A stretch of 64,000 bases of DNA. Origin: Rhizobium leguminosarum. GTDB taxonomy: Bacteria; Pseudomonadota; Alphaproteobacteria; Rhizobiales; Rhizobiaceae. The first letter of the stretch is position 1. Each line of letters begins with the position of its first letter. The notes beneath the pieces were generated by a model, which was given only the letters and a program-made list of their open reading frames with translations, had not been told where the DNA came from and did not search any database. Both the position numbers and the translations under genes were made by a program. Where the stretch lies: the NCBI RefSeq assembly GCF_002953715.1, contig NZ_CP025012.1:558001-622000 (forward strand). Reading direction: 5' to 3'. Shown piece after piece: positions 45,405 to 54,459 of the stretch.

Positions 45405-46373
45405 ATGAGCTTCATGCACGATACTGGCGATTTCAACGAGCGCGTCTCCGACGCACCTTCCGACAACTGGGTCTACCGGATCCTGCCGCCATGGCTTTGG
45501 CCCTATGCGCAGCTCGCGCGCTGGGATCGCCCGATTGGCTGGCAGCTCTTGATGTGGCCGTGCTTCTGGTCGGCGACCCTTGCCGCCAATGCGGCGATCG
45601 GTGAGGGGATCTATTCCGGCAGCCTGCTGGTATCTCACCTGTTCCTCTATTTCGTCGGCGCGGTCGCCATGCGCGGCGCCGGCTGCACCTATAACGATCT
45701 CGTCGACCACGAGATCGATATGGAAGTGGCGCGCACGCGGTCGCGTCCGCTCCCCTCCGGCCGCGTCACCCGCCGTCGGGCAAAAATCTTCATCGGCTTG
45801 CAGGCGTTGGTCGGGCTCTTCGTGCTGCTGCAGTTCAACTGGCTCAACGTTTTCCTCGGCGTGCTCTCACTCGGGATCGTGGCGTTTTATCCCTTTGCCA
45901 AACGTTTCACCGACTGGCCGCAATTCTACCTGGGGCTTGCCTTTTCCTGGGGCGCGCTGATGGGTTGGGCCGGCATTTTCGGCGGCCTCTCCTTTGCAGC
46001 CATCCTGCTCTACGCCGCCTCCGTCGCCTGGACGATCGGTTACGACACGATCTATGCGCATCAGGATAAGGAGGATGACGAGCTGATCGGCGTCCGCTCC
46101 ACTGCGCGCCTGTTCGGCGACAGGACGCGGCAATGGCTGATCGGCCTTTATGGGCTGACGCTGGTGCTGATGTTTATTGCTTTCGCTCTGGCCGGCGCCA
46201 ATCTCATCGCGTTTCTGGGTCTGCTCGGTGCGGCCGGCATGTTCGCCTGGCAGATCGTCCGGCTCGATATCAACGATGCCGACCAGTGCCTGGCGCTCTT
46301 CAAATCGAACAACCGCGTCGGCCTGATCATCTTCTTCGGCCTCTTCATCTCGCTGCTGTTTGCCATTCCCTGA
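45405..46373 (+). CDS. ubiA: 4-hydroxybenzoate polyprenyltransferase
   Basis: 322-residue integral membrane prenyltransferase of ubiquinone synthesis. The first aspartate-rich motif NDLVDHEID is at 97-105 and the second is near 218-224 (YAHQDKEDD), both required for Mg2+/prenyl-diphosphate binding. About eight membrane helices. It uses the chain produced by the IspB-type synthase at 20930-21946. ATG 45405 has a weak ribosome site; ATG 45414 is a possible alternative. Confidence 0.95.
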   Translation: MSFMHDTGDFNERVSDAPSDNWVYRILPPWLWPYAQLARWDRPIGWQLLMWPCFWSATLAANAAIGEGIYSGSLLVSHLFLYFVGAVAMRGAGCTYNDLVDHEIDMEVARTRSRPLPSGRVTRRRAKIFIGLQALVGLFVLLQFNWLNVFLGVLSLGIVAFYPFAKRFTDWPQFYLGLAFSWGALMGWAGIFGGLSFAAILLYAASVAWTIGYDTIYAHQDKEDDELIGVRSTARLFGDRTRQWLIGLYGLTLVLMFIAFALAGANLIAFLGLLGAAGMFAWQIVRLDINDADQCLALFKSNNRVGLIIFFGLFISLLFAIP

Positions 46374-46395
46374 TTGGGACGACGAATGAAACGAT

Positions 46396-46419
46396 AAACC
46401 CGGCGCGGGCGCCGGGTTT
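46396..46419. terminator. Terminator-like hairpin between convergent ubiA and DUF6101 genes
   Basis: Perfect palindromic stem AAACCCGGCGC/GCGCCGGGTTT with a 2-nt centre. T-runs on both strands allow it to serve both genes. Confidence 0.75.
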
Positions 46420-46468
46420 CAAAATGGTTCCGAAGCGACGTCGCCGAATGGAACTGTCGCGTTTTTGT

Positions 46469-47035
46469 TCAGTTGCGGGCGATGATTTCCTTACCTTCGA
46501 TCTTCATCGCAACGCCCAGCCGGCCGGTGGTACGGCGCACGAGGAAGCGCGGACGGCGATTGGCGAAGTAGGAATGACGGCGGCGAGGCTTGAGATCGCT
46601 GGTGCGCAAGGCGCCAATATGGTCTTCGAGCGGCCGGGCGACGCCGTCGGCCTCGACCATCAGCATCGGAATGCGGAAGGCTTCGGACCAGCTGCGCCAG
46701 TCGGCGGCGATGTCGCTGAGATCATGGGCGACGAGCAGCGGAATGCAGAGCTCCGGATCGGCGTGATGGAGTTCGAGGGTTACGGTGACATCGCCGTCGC
46801 CATGGTCGATGGCGCGGGCGGCGACGCCCTTGAAAACGCGCTTCGGCAGCGCAATCGAGAGCGGCAGGCCGCTGGAGGGGAGGACCTTGCGCAGGACCGC
46901 ACCGCGTTCGTCTATGGTGATATTGACGTCATCCGAACAATCGTGGATGGCGTAGCTGACCTGCTGGGGAAAGCGGGACGGATCGAGGCGTAACGTCGTG
47001 CCAGCCCAAGCGGGCTTCATAACGGGATTGTTCAT
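46469..47035 (-). CDS. DUF6101-like conserved protein
   Basis: 188 residues, no signal or membrane segment. Features are TTLRLDPSRFPQQVSY near the N-terminus, a central KVLPSSGLPLSIALPKRVFKGVAAR stretch of low identity to anything I can name with certainty, and a basic tail (KPRRRHSYFANRRPRFLVRR). It is believed to match the uncharacterised alphaproteobacterial family DUF6101. It is convergent with ubiA and divergent from the DUF1217 repeat gene. Confidence 0.75.
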   Translation of the reverse strand: MNNPVMKPAWAGTTLRLDPSRFPQQVSYAIHDCSDDVNITIDERGAVLRKVLPSSGLPLSIALPKRVFKGVAARAIDHGDGDVTVTLELHHADPELCIPLLVAHDLSDIAADWRSWSEAFRIPMLMVEADGVARPLEDHIGALRTSDLKPRRRHSYFANRRPRFLVRRTTGRLGVAMKIEGKEIIARN

Positions 47036-47335
47036 TTCATTCTACCCTTGTCTTACCTGAGAGCCGATTTCCGGTCTTCTCCTTGGGACTTTTCGTCCTC
47101 TATGGCCGACAATAGGCAGCCGCCGTTCCGTACAGCTTAAAAATTGCGGTTAAGAAAACTTTGCCTCCTCTGATGGTTATCAAAACCGAATCCGGCAGGG
47201 TTTCCGGAAGGTGAACGGTGTGGTGTGCTGAAGTGATGCATCCGGAGGTAAGCCTCAGGTAAGCTTTCCATGGCAAAATGTGCTCACCAGCATTTCGTCG
47301 TTCTTTTAGAGATTTTGCCGAAAAGGGCGCTTTTC

Positions 47336-50300
47336 ATGATCACGGCTTCCCTCGCTTACACGATCCTGTCGCGAGATATGACGTCCAGCCTCAACAAGGT
47401 TGCGTCGCAGGCGACGGTCAAGAAGGATGCCCAGTACTACGCCGACCATATCAACAAGGTCACATCGGTCGACGACTTCCTCGGCGACTACAAGCTCTAC
47501 AGCTATGCGATGAAGGCCTATGGCCTCGAAGACATGACCTACGCCAAGGCCTTCATGAAGAAGGTGCTCGAGAGCGATCTCACCGATCCCAACAGCTACG
47601 CCAACAAGCTGTCCGATACGCGCTACCGCGAGTTCGCCTCCGCCTTCAATTTCAACGAGCCGGCCAAGGACGTGCAGACGGACGCGCAGGAGGACGACCT
47701 TATCGGCCTCTACAAGCAGTCCTTCATCGATGCCGACAAGGCCGCGACTGCCGAGAGCACCTATTACAGCAACAATATCGATAGCGTGCAGACCGTCGAC
47801 GATCTGGTCAACAACACCCGGCTGCGTACCTATGTGCTGAAGACCTTCAAGATCGATCCGACCTATGCGTCGAAGGATTTTCTGCGGCAGGTGCTGACGA
47901 GCGATCTCAGCGACCCCACGAGCGTCGTCAACACGCAGGGCGGCGACAAGTACAAGGCGCTTGCCGCCCAGTTCAGCTTCAACGCGGATGGCACGGTCAC
48001 CGGCACGGCGCAGACCGCAGCGCAGAAGGCCTCGGTCATCGAGTCCTACACCCTGAATTCCCAGTCCGTCATCATCGACAATTCGGTCGGTTCGGATGTC
48101 TACTACGTCGGCCAGACGGCGGCGGACTACAACAAGGCCTATTACACTGCGAAGATCGGCACGATCACCAATGTCGACGATCTGGTCGCCGACAAGCGCC
48201 TGGTCTCCTACATCACGACGGCCTACAGCATGGGCGCCGACTTCACCGCGGCAGCGCTGCGCGCGGTGCTGACCGATCCCGGTTATGCCCAGCTGATGGG
48301 CTTTACCAATGTCTACAATGCTTTCAACTTCAAGGCTGACGGGTCGACCTCCAGCACGGCGCGCGTCCAGTCGGTCGACCAGGCAAACAGCCTGCAGGCG
48401 GCGGCATCGAGCACGAACAACTACTATACCGTCACCTCGCAATCGAGCAGCATCACCAATGTCGACGACCTGCTCGCCGACAACGTGCTGGCGCGCTACA
48501 TCAAGGATGCCTACGGTCTCGGCACGAGCTTCAGCAATGCCGACCTGAAGAACATCCTGACGGATTCGGCCTATGCCGCGGCCCAGGGCCACGCCGATCT
48601 CAACGCTGACTTCAACTTCCAGGCTGACGGCTCGATCAACGGTTCCGCGATCCAGACTGCGGCGCAGCGGAAATCGACCACCGACAAGTCGGCGGCGAAT
48701 GCAGCGCATTTCAACAGCATGATCGGCAATGTCACCAATGTCGATGACATCATGTCGGATGCTGTTGCGGTCAGCTATATCAGAAACAGCATGCAGATTT
48801 CCGACAGCGTCTCCGATGCGACGTTGAGGACTTTCCTCGTCGACCGCACGGCTGCCAGCGCCCAGGGCTACAGCGACGTTCACGATCTCTTCAATTTCAA
48901 ATCGGATGGTTCGGTCGCGACCCTTTACGCCTCGCAGACGGCCACACAAAGTGCCAGCACTGCCAGCAAGGCCGACAATGCGGCAGTCTACTACCAGTCG
49001 ACCATCGCGGGCATCTCCAACGTCGATCAGTTGCTGACGGACCAGAAGCTGAACAATTTCGTGCGCAACGCCTACGGCATCCCGTCGACGGTCAGCGACG
49101 TCGCTCTTCGCAGTATCCTGACCGATCAGAGCGGCACCGGCACCTATGCCGACGTTGCCGCCGCCTTCAACTTCAAGGCGGACGGCACGCTTGAGGACGG
49201 TATGGCGGCGCAGACGGCCAGCCAGATCAGCAGCACGAAATTTGCCGCCACGGCGCGCACAGACGATTATTCCGCCCGGATGGCGGCGATCGGCAATGTC
49301 GATGATCTGCTTGCCGATGACACCATCACCAATTTCCTGAAGAGCACCTACAATCTGCCGTTCGACATCTCGAATGCCGATCTGAAAAGCATCCTGACCG
49401 ATGCGACGGCCGCTGCCGCAGCCGGCCACGCCGATCTCAATGCCGACTTCAACTTCGCCGCCGACGGATCGCTTCCAGTGGTGAGCTCGGTCCAGACGGC
49501 CGATCAGGCACAGACCACCAACGACAATTATGCGGCGCGTTATGACGACGAACGCGACGAGGCGATCGACGAGGTCGCATCCAACTACCAGAAGCTTATG
49601 GCCGACAGCAGCAGCCTGCTGAATTTCTCCGACGTCAAGAGCGTCAATGATTTCCTGCGCAGCAATTCGGCCGCCGATTTCAGCAAGGGCAATGACAATC
49701 TGCCGGATCTCTACCATGTGGCGCTGCAGGCCTTCGGTCTGACCGACCAGGACGTCCCGCGCTCGATGATGCGCAAGATCCTGACGAGCGATGCCTATGA
49801 TCCGGATGGCTATATTGCCTCGCTCAAGGATGAACGCATCACCAACCTTGCCCGCGCCTTCAACTTCGGCCCCGACGGCAAGGCGGCATCACCCTTCCAG
49901 GCGCTTCCCGACGCGACCCTAGCCAAATACGCCACCGACTATAAGTCGCATATCACCATGCTGATGAAGGACGGTCCGGTGAAGGACAAGGCATCGAAGG
50001 ATGCGACGGCTGAGGTCGATTACTTCGCCAAGGGCATGGCAAAGGTGAAGTCGCTCGACGATTTCCTGGATGACAGCCGCCTGACCGACCTGGTGCTGAA
50101 GGCGAACAACCTTGACCCGAAGGATTACGACAAGGCGACGCTGAAGAAGATCTTCACCTCCGATCCCGACGACAAGAAGAGCTACCTCAACACCAAGGCC
50201 GATGCGCGTTTCCAGGATATCGTTGCCGCCTTCAACTTCGACAAGGACGGCAATCTGACCCGCGCCAAGATCGGCACGATCCAGAACAAGGCGGCCGAGG

Positions 50301-50671
50301 ACCACACCCAGGAGCTTTACGTCCAACAGACGATGGAAGCCCAGCAAGGCGAAAGCAACGACGGCGTCCGCCTGGCGCTCTATTTCGCCCGCAAAGCCCC
50401 GAGCATCACCTCGATCTATTCGATCCTCGGCGACAAGGCGCTCTATCAGGTCATCACCACAGCCTACAACCTGCCGTCGCAGATATCGGGCATGGACGTC
50501 ACCAAGCAGCGCGATCTCCTCAGCCGCTTCGTCAAGCTCGAGGATCTCCAGGATCCGAAGAAGGTCGACAAGCTGCTGCGCCGGTTCACCGCGATGTACG
50601 ACGTCCAGAACGCTACCCAGCAGTCACCGGCGCTGATGATCCTGACCGGCGGCGGCACGCAGCAGTCCTAA
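47336..50671 (+). CDS. Giant DUF1217 repeat protein
   Basis: 1111 residues (start ATG 47336 after AAAAGGGCGC). The N-terminus reads MITASLAYTILSRD, with no clear signal peptide. By eye the protein is a chain of about ten related units starting near residues 34, 143, 269, 363, 458, 552, 645, 751, 896 and 1016. Each has Y/F-Y, a V-DDLL/FL core, a helix like LKxILTD and a closing AFNFxxDG. The middle units are spaced almost exactly 94 residues apart. DUF1217 proteins are usually shorter and often encoded near flagellar genes in alphaproteobacteria. None are here, so location and role are open. Confidence 0.85.
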   Translation: MITASLAYTILSRDMTSSLNKVASQATVKKDAQYYADHINKVTSVDDFLGDYKLYSYAMKAYGLEDMTYAKAFMKKVLESDLTDPNSYANKLSDTRYREFASAFNFNEPAKDVQTDAQEDDLIGLYKQSFIDADKAATAESTYYSNNIDSVQTVDDLVNNTRLRTYVLKTFKIDPTYASKDFLRQVLTSDLSDPTSVVNTQGGDKYKALAAQFSFNADGTVTGTAQTAAQKASVIESYTLNSQSVIIDNSVGSDVYYVGQTAADYNKAYYTAKIGTITNVDDLVADKRLVSYITTAYSMGADFTAAALRAVLTDPGYAQLMGFTNVYNAFNFKADGSTSSTARVQSVDQANSLQAAASSTNNYYTVTSQSSSITNVDDLLADNVLARYIKDAYGLGTSFSNADLKNILTDSAYAAAQGHADLNADFNFQADGSINGSAIQTAAQRKSTTDKSAANAAHFNSMIGNVTNVDDIMSDAVAVSYIRNSMQISDSVSDATLRTFLVDRTAASAQGYSDVHDLFNFKSDGSVATLYASQTATQSASTASKADNAAVYYQSTIAGISNVDQLLTDQKLNNFVRNAYGIPSTVSDVALRSILTDQSGTGTYADVAAAFNFKADGTLEDGMAAQTASQISSTKFAATARTDDYSARMAAIGNVDDLLADDTITNFLKSTYNLPFDISNADLKSILTDATAAAAAGHADLNADFNFAADGSLPVVSSVQTADQAQTTNDNYAARYDDERDEAIDEVASNYQKLMADSSSLLNFSDVKSVNDFLRSNSAADFSKGNDNLPDLYHVALQAFGLTDQDVPRSMMRKILTSDAYDPDGYIASLKDERITNLARAFNFGPDGKAASPFQALPDATLAKYATDYKSHITMLMKDGPVKDKASKDATAEVDYFAKGMAKVKSLDDFLDDSRLTDLVLKANNLDPKDYDKATLKKIFTSDPDDKKSYLNTKADARFQDIVAAFNFDKDGNLTRAKIGTIQNKAAEDHTQELYVQQTMEAQQGESNDGVRLALYFARKAPSITSIYSILGDKALYQVITTAYNLPSQISGMDVTKQRDLLSRFVKLEDLQDPKKVDKLLRRFTAMYDVQNATQQSPALMILTGGGTQQS

Positions 50672-50712
50672 GGCAATTCCAGCAAAGCGCGCAGCGGTTG
50701 GCGCGGGTGGCT

Positions 50713-50850
50713 GCCCCTCACCCTAACCCTCTCCCCGTAAACGGGGCGAGGGGACGTGCCCTGCGAGAGGTGTACGGGGAACGGAGACGTTGCGGCATGG
50801 TCCCTTCGCCCCGTTTACGGGGAGAAGGTGGCGGCAGCCGGATGAGGGGC
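50713..50850. repeat. Mosaic intergenic repeat (RIME-like), copy 3, inverted
   Basis: Reverse-complement relative of the copies at 13867-14007 and 25748-25922: starts GCCCCTCACCCTAACC and ends GCAGCCGGATGAGGGGC, with two CCCCGTTTACGGGG-type palindromes. A half copy of the GCAATTCC repeat precedes it at about 50674. It lies between the convergent DUF1217 and FAD-oxidase genes. Confidence 0.8.
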
Positions 50851-50875
50851 AAACGTCGGCGATCTCCCTGATCGC

Positions 50876-52318
50876 TCAGCCTCCAGGATCGAGGCTGACA
50901 ACCTTTCCCGGATTCATGATATTGGCGGGATCGAAGGCGCGCTTGATGCGGCGCATCAGCTCGATTTCGATGGTTGGGCGGATCGCCGCGAGTTCATCGC
51001 GCTTCAGCTGGCCGATGCCGTGCTCGGCCGAGATCGAGCCGCCATGCGCCAGCACCAGCCCATGCACGATGTGGTTCATTTCGCGCCAGCGAGCGATGAA
51101 GGCGGCCTTGTCGGCACCGACCGGCTGGGAAATATTGTAGTGAATATTGCCGTCGCCCATATGGCCGAAGGCGCAGATGCGGGCGCCCGGCATCGCCGCC
51201 ATGACAGCTTCTTCGGCCTCGGCCATGAAATGCGGGATCTTCGATACCGGCACGGAAACATCGTGTTTGATCGACCCGCCTTCCGGCTTCTGCGCATCCG
51301 ACATGCTCTCGCGCATATGCCAGATCGCCTTCTGCTGTGCCACGGATGCGGCGATCGCGGCATCAAGCACCAGCCCGGCCTCGAAGCCCTGTTCCAGCAC
51401 GCCATTCATCATCCGCACCGCCGTCTCGGCCGAATCCGAGGTCGAAATGTCGATCAGCACATACCAGGGATAGGCCGCGTCCAGCGGATCGCGCACGCCG
51501 TCGATGTGGCGGGTGGTGATTTCGACACCGAAACGCGGCATCAGCTCGAAACCGGTGAGCGAGGCGCCGCAGAGGCTGGAGGCGAGGTTGAAGAGGGCAA
51601 GGGCATCCGTCACCGAACTCAGGCCGGCAAAGGCCACCTGATGGCCGAGCGGCTGGGGAAAGAGTTTCAGCACCGCGCCGGTGATGATGCCGAGCGTGCC
51701 CTCCGCGCCGATGAAGAGATCGCGCAGGTCATAGCCGGTATTGTCCTTCTTCAGGCGGCGTAAGCCGTCCCAGATCTCGCCGGTCGGCAGCACCACTTCG
51801 AGGCCGAGGCAGAGCTGGCGCATATTGCCATAGGCAAGCACCGCCGTGCCGCCGGCATTGGTGGAAAGATTGCCGCCGATGCGGCAGGAGCCCTCCGAGC
51901 CGAGCGACAGCGGAAACAGCCGCCCATGCGCCTCGGCCGCCTTCTGCACCTCGGCCAGGATCGCGCCGCCATCGGCCACCAGCACGTTCGCCACCGGATC
52001 GACATCACGGATCTTGTTCATCCGCTCGAGCGACAGGATGATATCGGACTTGCCCTGACGCGGCGTCTGGCCGCCGACGAGACCGGTATTGCCGGTCTGC
52101 GGCACGATCGCCGTTCCGGTCTCCGTCGCAAGCTTCATGATATCAGAGACTTCTTCGACCGAGCCGGGTTTCAAGAGGAGAGGGGAGTTGCCGTGATAGA
52201 GCCCGCGGTTTTCGATCAGATGCGGCGCAAGCTCGGCCTCGCTGCGCAGCGCGTACCTGTCGCCGACGATCGCCGTAAAGCGGTTGAGGAGCTCTGTTGA
52301 AATGCTGGAATTGCTCAT
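50876..52318 (-). CDS. FAD-linked D-2-hydroxyacid dehydrogenase (D-2-hydroxyglutarate or D-lactate type)
   Basis: 480 residues of the FAD_binding_4/FAD-oxidase C family. The FAD-binding segment has PQTGNTGLVGGQTP and the conserved LSTNAGGTAVLAYGNMR; the C-terminal domain has AFGHMGDGNIHYNI and SISAEHGIGQLKR. Known relatives oxidise D-2-hydroxyglutarate, D-lactate or glycolate, and the exact substrate is not fixed by sequence. ATG 52318 follows GGAGG by 11 bases; starts at 52336 or 52342 are possible. It lies directly after sua5 on the same strand. Confidence 0.9.
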   Translation of the reverse strand: MSNSSISTELLNRFTAIVGDRYALRSEAELAPHLIENRGLYHGNSPLLLKPGSVEEVSDIMKLATETGTAIVPQTGNTGLVGGQTPRQGKSDIILSLERMNKIRDVDPVANVLVADGGAILAEVQKAAEAHGRLFPLSLGSEGSCRIGGNLSTNAGGTAVLAYGNMRQLCLGLEVVLPTGEIWDGLRRLKKDNTGYDLRDLFIGAEGTLGIITGAVLKLFPQPLGHQVAFAGLSSVTDALALFNLASSLCGASLTGFELMPRFGVEITTRHIDGVRDPLDAAYPWYVLIDISTSDSAETAVRMMNGVLEQGFEAGLVLDAAIAASVAQQKAIWHMRESMSDAQKPEGGSIKHDVSVPVSKIPHFMAEAEEAVMAAMPGARICAFGHMGDGNIHYNISQPVGADKAAFIARWREMNHIVHGLVLAHGGSISAEHGIGQLKRDELAAIRPTIEIELMRRIKRAFDPANIMNPGKVVSLDPGG

Positions 52319-52353
52319 TCGGGCTCGGTCCTCCATGGTCATGCGCGGTCTTT

Positions 52354-53328
52354 TCAGTCGCGGGGTGCAGCTGCCCGCTGCAGCCGGTCGTTGATCGCCT
52401 CGCCCAGCCCCTCCTCGGGAATCGGCGAAAAGGCGATGCTCTGGGCGCCGCTGGCATCGGCCCGCTTCATGTAGTCGAAAAGATTGGCCGCCGCCTCTGC
52501 CAGATCGCCGCGCGGGCTGAGATCAAGCACGATCCGCGCACTGTTTGCGCCGGCGACCGCAGCGCTGCCGAAGGCGATCAGCGCCTCACCGGGTTCTACC
52601 GCCGTCGCATTGAGGCGCACGGAAGCACCCGGCGCATAATGCGAGACGAGCATGCCTGGCGCCTCGATTGCTGCCGATGCCGTTTTCGCCCGCAGCAGCG
52701 GCTGGCCTGCGACACGCTCGATCTCGCGCGCCGCCAGTCCACCCGGCCGAAGCAGCCGCAGCCGGCCGCCCTCGGCCTTGACGATCGTCGATTCGACGCC
52801 GACGGCGCTGGGGCCTGCATCGAGGATCAACGGGATCCTGGCCCCGAAATCGGCTTCGACATGGGCGGCACTCGTGGCGCTTACCCCGCCTGACGTATTG
52901 GCGCTGGGGGCTGCAAGCGGCCGTCCGAAGGCACCGATCAACGCGCCTGCGAAACCCTTCGGCACACGGATGCCGACGCTGTCGAGCCCGGCGGTCGCCA
53001 GCGAATGGATCGAGCTCTGAGGCTTCAGCGGCAGCACGAGGGTCAGCGGGCCGGGCCAGAAGGCTCTGGCGAGCGCCCGTGAGACCGGGTCGAATTCGGC
53101 ATGCTCTTCGGCCATTGCGAGGTCGGCCATATGGCAGATCAGCGGGTTGAAGCGCGGCCGTCCCTTTGTCTCGTAGATGCGGGTGATGGCTGCAGGATTG
53201 GTGGCGTCGGCTGCCAGGCCGTAGACGGTCTCGGTCGGGATGGCGATGGCAAAGCCGTCGGCAAGAGCGGCTGAGGCCGCCTCCAGCGCTGCCTGCCTGT
53301 CTGCCGTGATATCGATCGTGCGTGCCAT
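52354..53328 (-). CDS. L-threonylcarbamoyladenylate synthase (Sua5/YrdC)
   Basis: 324 residues. An N-terminal YrdC domain (IPTETVYGLAADATN, IYETKGRPRFNPL, APSANTSGG) makes threonylcarbamoyl-AMP for the universal t6A37 modification of tRNAs. A C-terminal Sua5 domain (MLVSHYAPGA onward) completes the long form. It is upstream of the FAD dehydrogenase on the minus strand with a short gap, so they may be co-transcribed. A dispersed palindrome lies just upstream. Confidence 0.93.
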   Translation of the reverse strand: MARTIDITADRQAALEAASAALADGFAIAIPTETVYGLAADATNPAAITRIYETKGRPRFNPLICHMADLAMAEEHAEFDPVSRALARAFWPGPLTLVLPLKPQSSIHSLATAGLDSVGIRVPKGFAGALIGAFGRPLAAPSANTSGGVSATSAAHVEADFGARIPLILDAGPSAVGVESTIVKAEGGRLRLLRPGGLAAREIERVAGQPLLRAKTASAAIEAPGMLVSHYAPGASVRLNATAVEPGEALIAFGSAAVAGANSARIVLDLSPRGDLAEAAANLFDYMKRADASGAQSIAFSPIPEEGLGEAINDRLQRAAAPRD

Positions 53329-53345
53329 ATCCTGCCCGGTATTTG

Positions 53346-53388
53346 CTACTCGCCCTTTGAGCGTCTGAAAAGACGCGCGGCGCTGTAA
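53346..53388. repeat. Dispersed palindromic repeat, copy 2
   Basis: GCTAC...GCGTCTGAAAAGACGCG...GCTGTAA, the same element as at 4648-4691. It lies upstream of sua5. Confidence 0.75.
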
Positions 53389-53431
53389 TCCCGGCAGTCA
53401 TTAGGCTTTCCGCCGCCCGCGATCAATCTCT

Positions 53432-54040
53432 TTAGAGTTGGCGGATGATTTCGCGCAGCTGTTCGTTGCGGGCGCCGAGCAAGAGGATGTTGCGGATCGC
53501 AGCCTGCGGATCATGGGTGCGGAAGAGCAGGCCGTTGCCGCGCACCGACCGGTCGATGGTCATCTTTTCGGCGGAGTTCTCGCCGGGTTTAATCGCGACG
53601 GCGAAATACATGCGGGAATAACCGACATCGATGCGCTCGAAGAAATTATCGTTCTCGCCGATGTCGGAATAGAAATTGGAGATATAGAAGGCCCAGCTGA
53701 CCTCTTCGTAGTGGGCGAATTTCGTCCGCGCGGCGGTGACGTGGCAATAGCCGAGATGCGGGCTGTCCTCCAGCGTCCGGTGGAAGATCATCTTCGGAAA
53801 CTGGATCGAGTGGTGAAAGCCGTTGATGTGCTGATGCGTCTTTTCGCCGGCGACCTGCAGCTTGCGGCCGGTCTTTGCCGCAACCTCATCATGGCTGAAA
53901 TAGCGTTTTTCCTCGGCCAGCCAGTGCCGCCGCTCGCGGGGGATGCGACCAGTGCGCAAAAATTCGGAATGCGCGGCAATCAGCTGCGGCTCTTGCAGTT
54001 TACTTGCTTCTTTCGCGTCGAAATAACGGAGTTTGGCCAT
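53432..54040 (-). CDS. Conserved protein of unknown function
   Basis: 202 residues, soluble, rich in aromatic and basic residues (MAKLRYFDAKEASKLQEPQL; FYSDIGENDNFFERIDVGYSRMYFAVA). No signal peptide or membrane helix. I cannot name the family with confidence. Codon use looks normal for the region, so it is a real gene. It is divergent from the Rieske oxygenase across a 419-bp regulatory-looking gap. Confidence 0.7.
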   Translation of the reverse strand: MAKLRYFDAKEASKLQEPQLIAAHSEFLRTGRIPRERRHWLAEEKRYFSHDEVAAKTGRKLQVAGEKTHQHINGFHHSIQFPKMIFHRTLEDSPHLGYCHVTAARTKFAHYEEVSWAFYISNFYSDIGENDNFFERIDVGYSRMYFAVAIKPGENSAEKMTIDRSVRGNGLLFRTHDPQAAIRNILLLGARNEQLREIIRQL

Positions 54041-54459
54041 GGTTCGCGTTCTTCGGTCGGTCTGAATCAGCAGCAGGATAGGACCGTATGCTTAAGGCGA
54101 TGTTAAAAAATCGCCATGGCAGCCCGGCCGGCTGAAAGGCAAACACCGACAGATGTCGCAAACGCGACTGACATCGATGTCAGGCAGCCGACGTCTTTGC
54201 GCAACGGGTCTTTACGCCATGTCGCAATTGACGATAATTGCCGGGAGAGTCGGGTGATGTCATCGACCGGGATGGGCCGCTTGTGGCTTGCCGCATCCTG
54301 TCGTCAATTTCGAAGCCGATGTCGCATTACAACCAAGCGGCAGCCATGCTCGGTGATTAAATGGCGCCATGAACAATTCTCCCGAAGGAGAAGGAAGCGG
54401 GCGCGCTTCCGCCGGCCTTCCCACGCGAGGGTGGCAACCGGGTGCACGAGGACATGAAG
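54041..54459. promoter_or_regulatory. Divergent promoter region of the Rieske oxygenase with repeated ATGTCGCA sites
   Basis: A 419-bp gap with no gene. It contains a perfect 16-bp palindrome CTGACATCGATGTCAG (54168-54183), the hairpin GTCGC-AAAC-GCGAC (54155-54168), and three identical ATGTCGCA octamers at 54153, 54219 and 54319. These are candidate operator sites for a regulator of the oxygenase. Confidence 0.5.

Noticed and set aside
47306..49717. An 803-codon antisense frame over the DUF1217 gene
   Set aside because: It mirrors the repetitive codon pattern of the sense gene; no ribosome site or recognisable domain.
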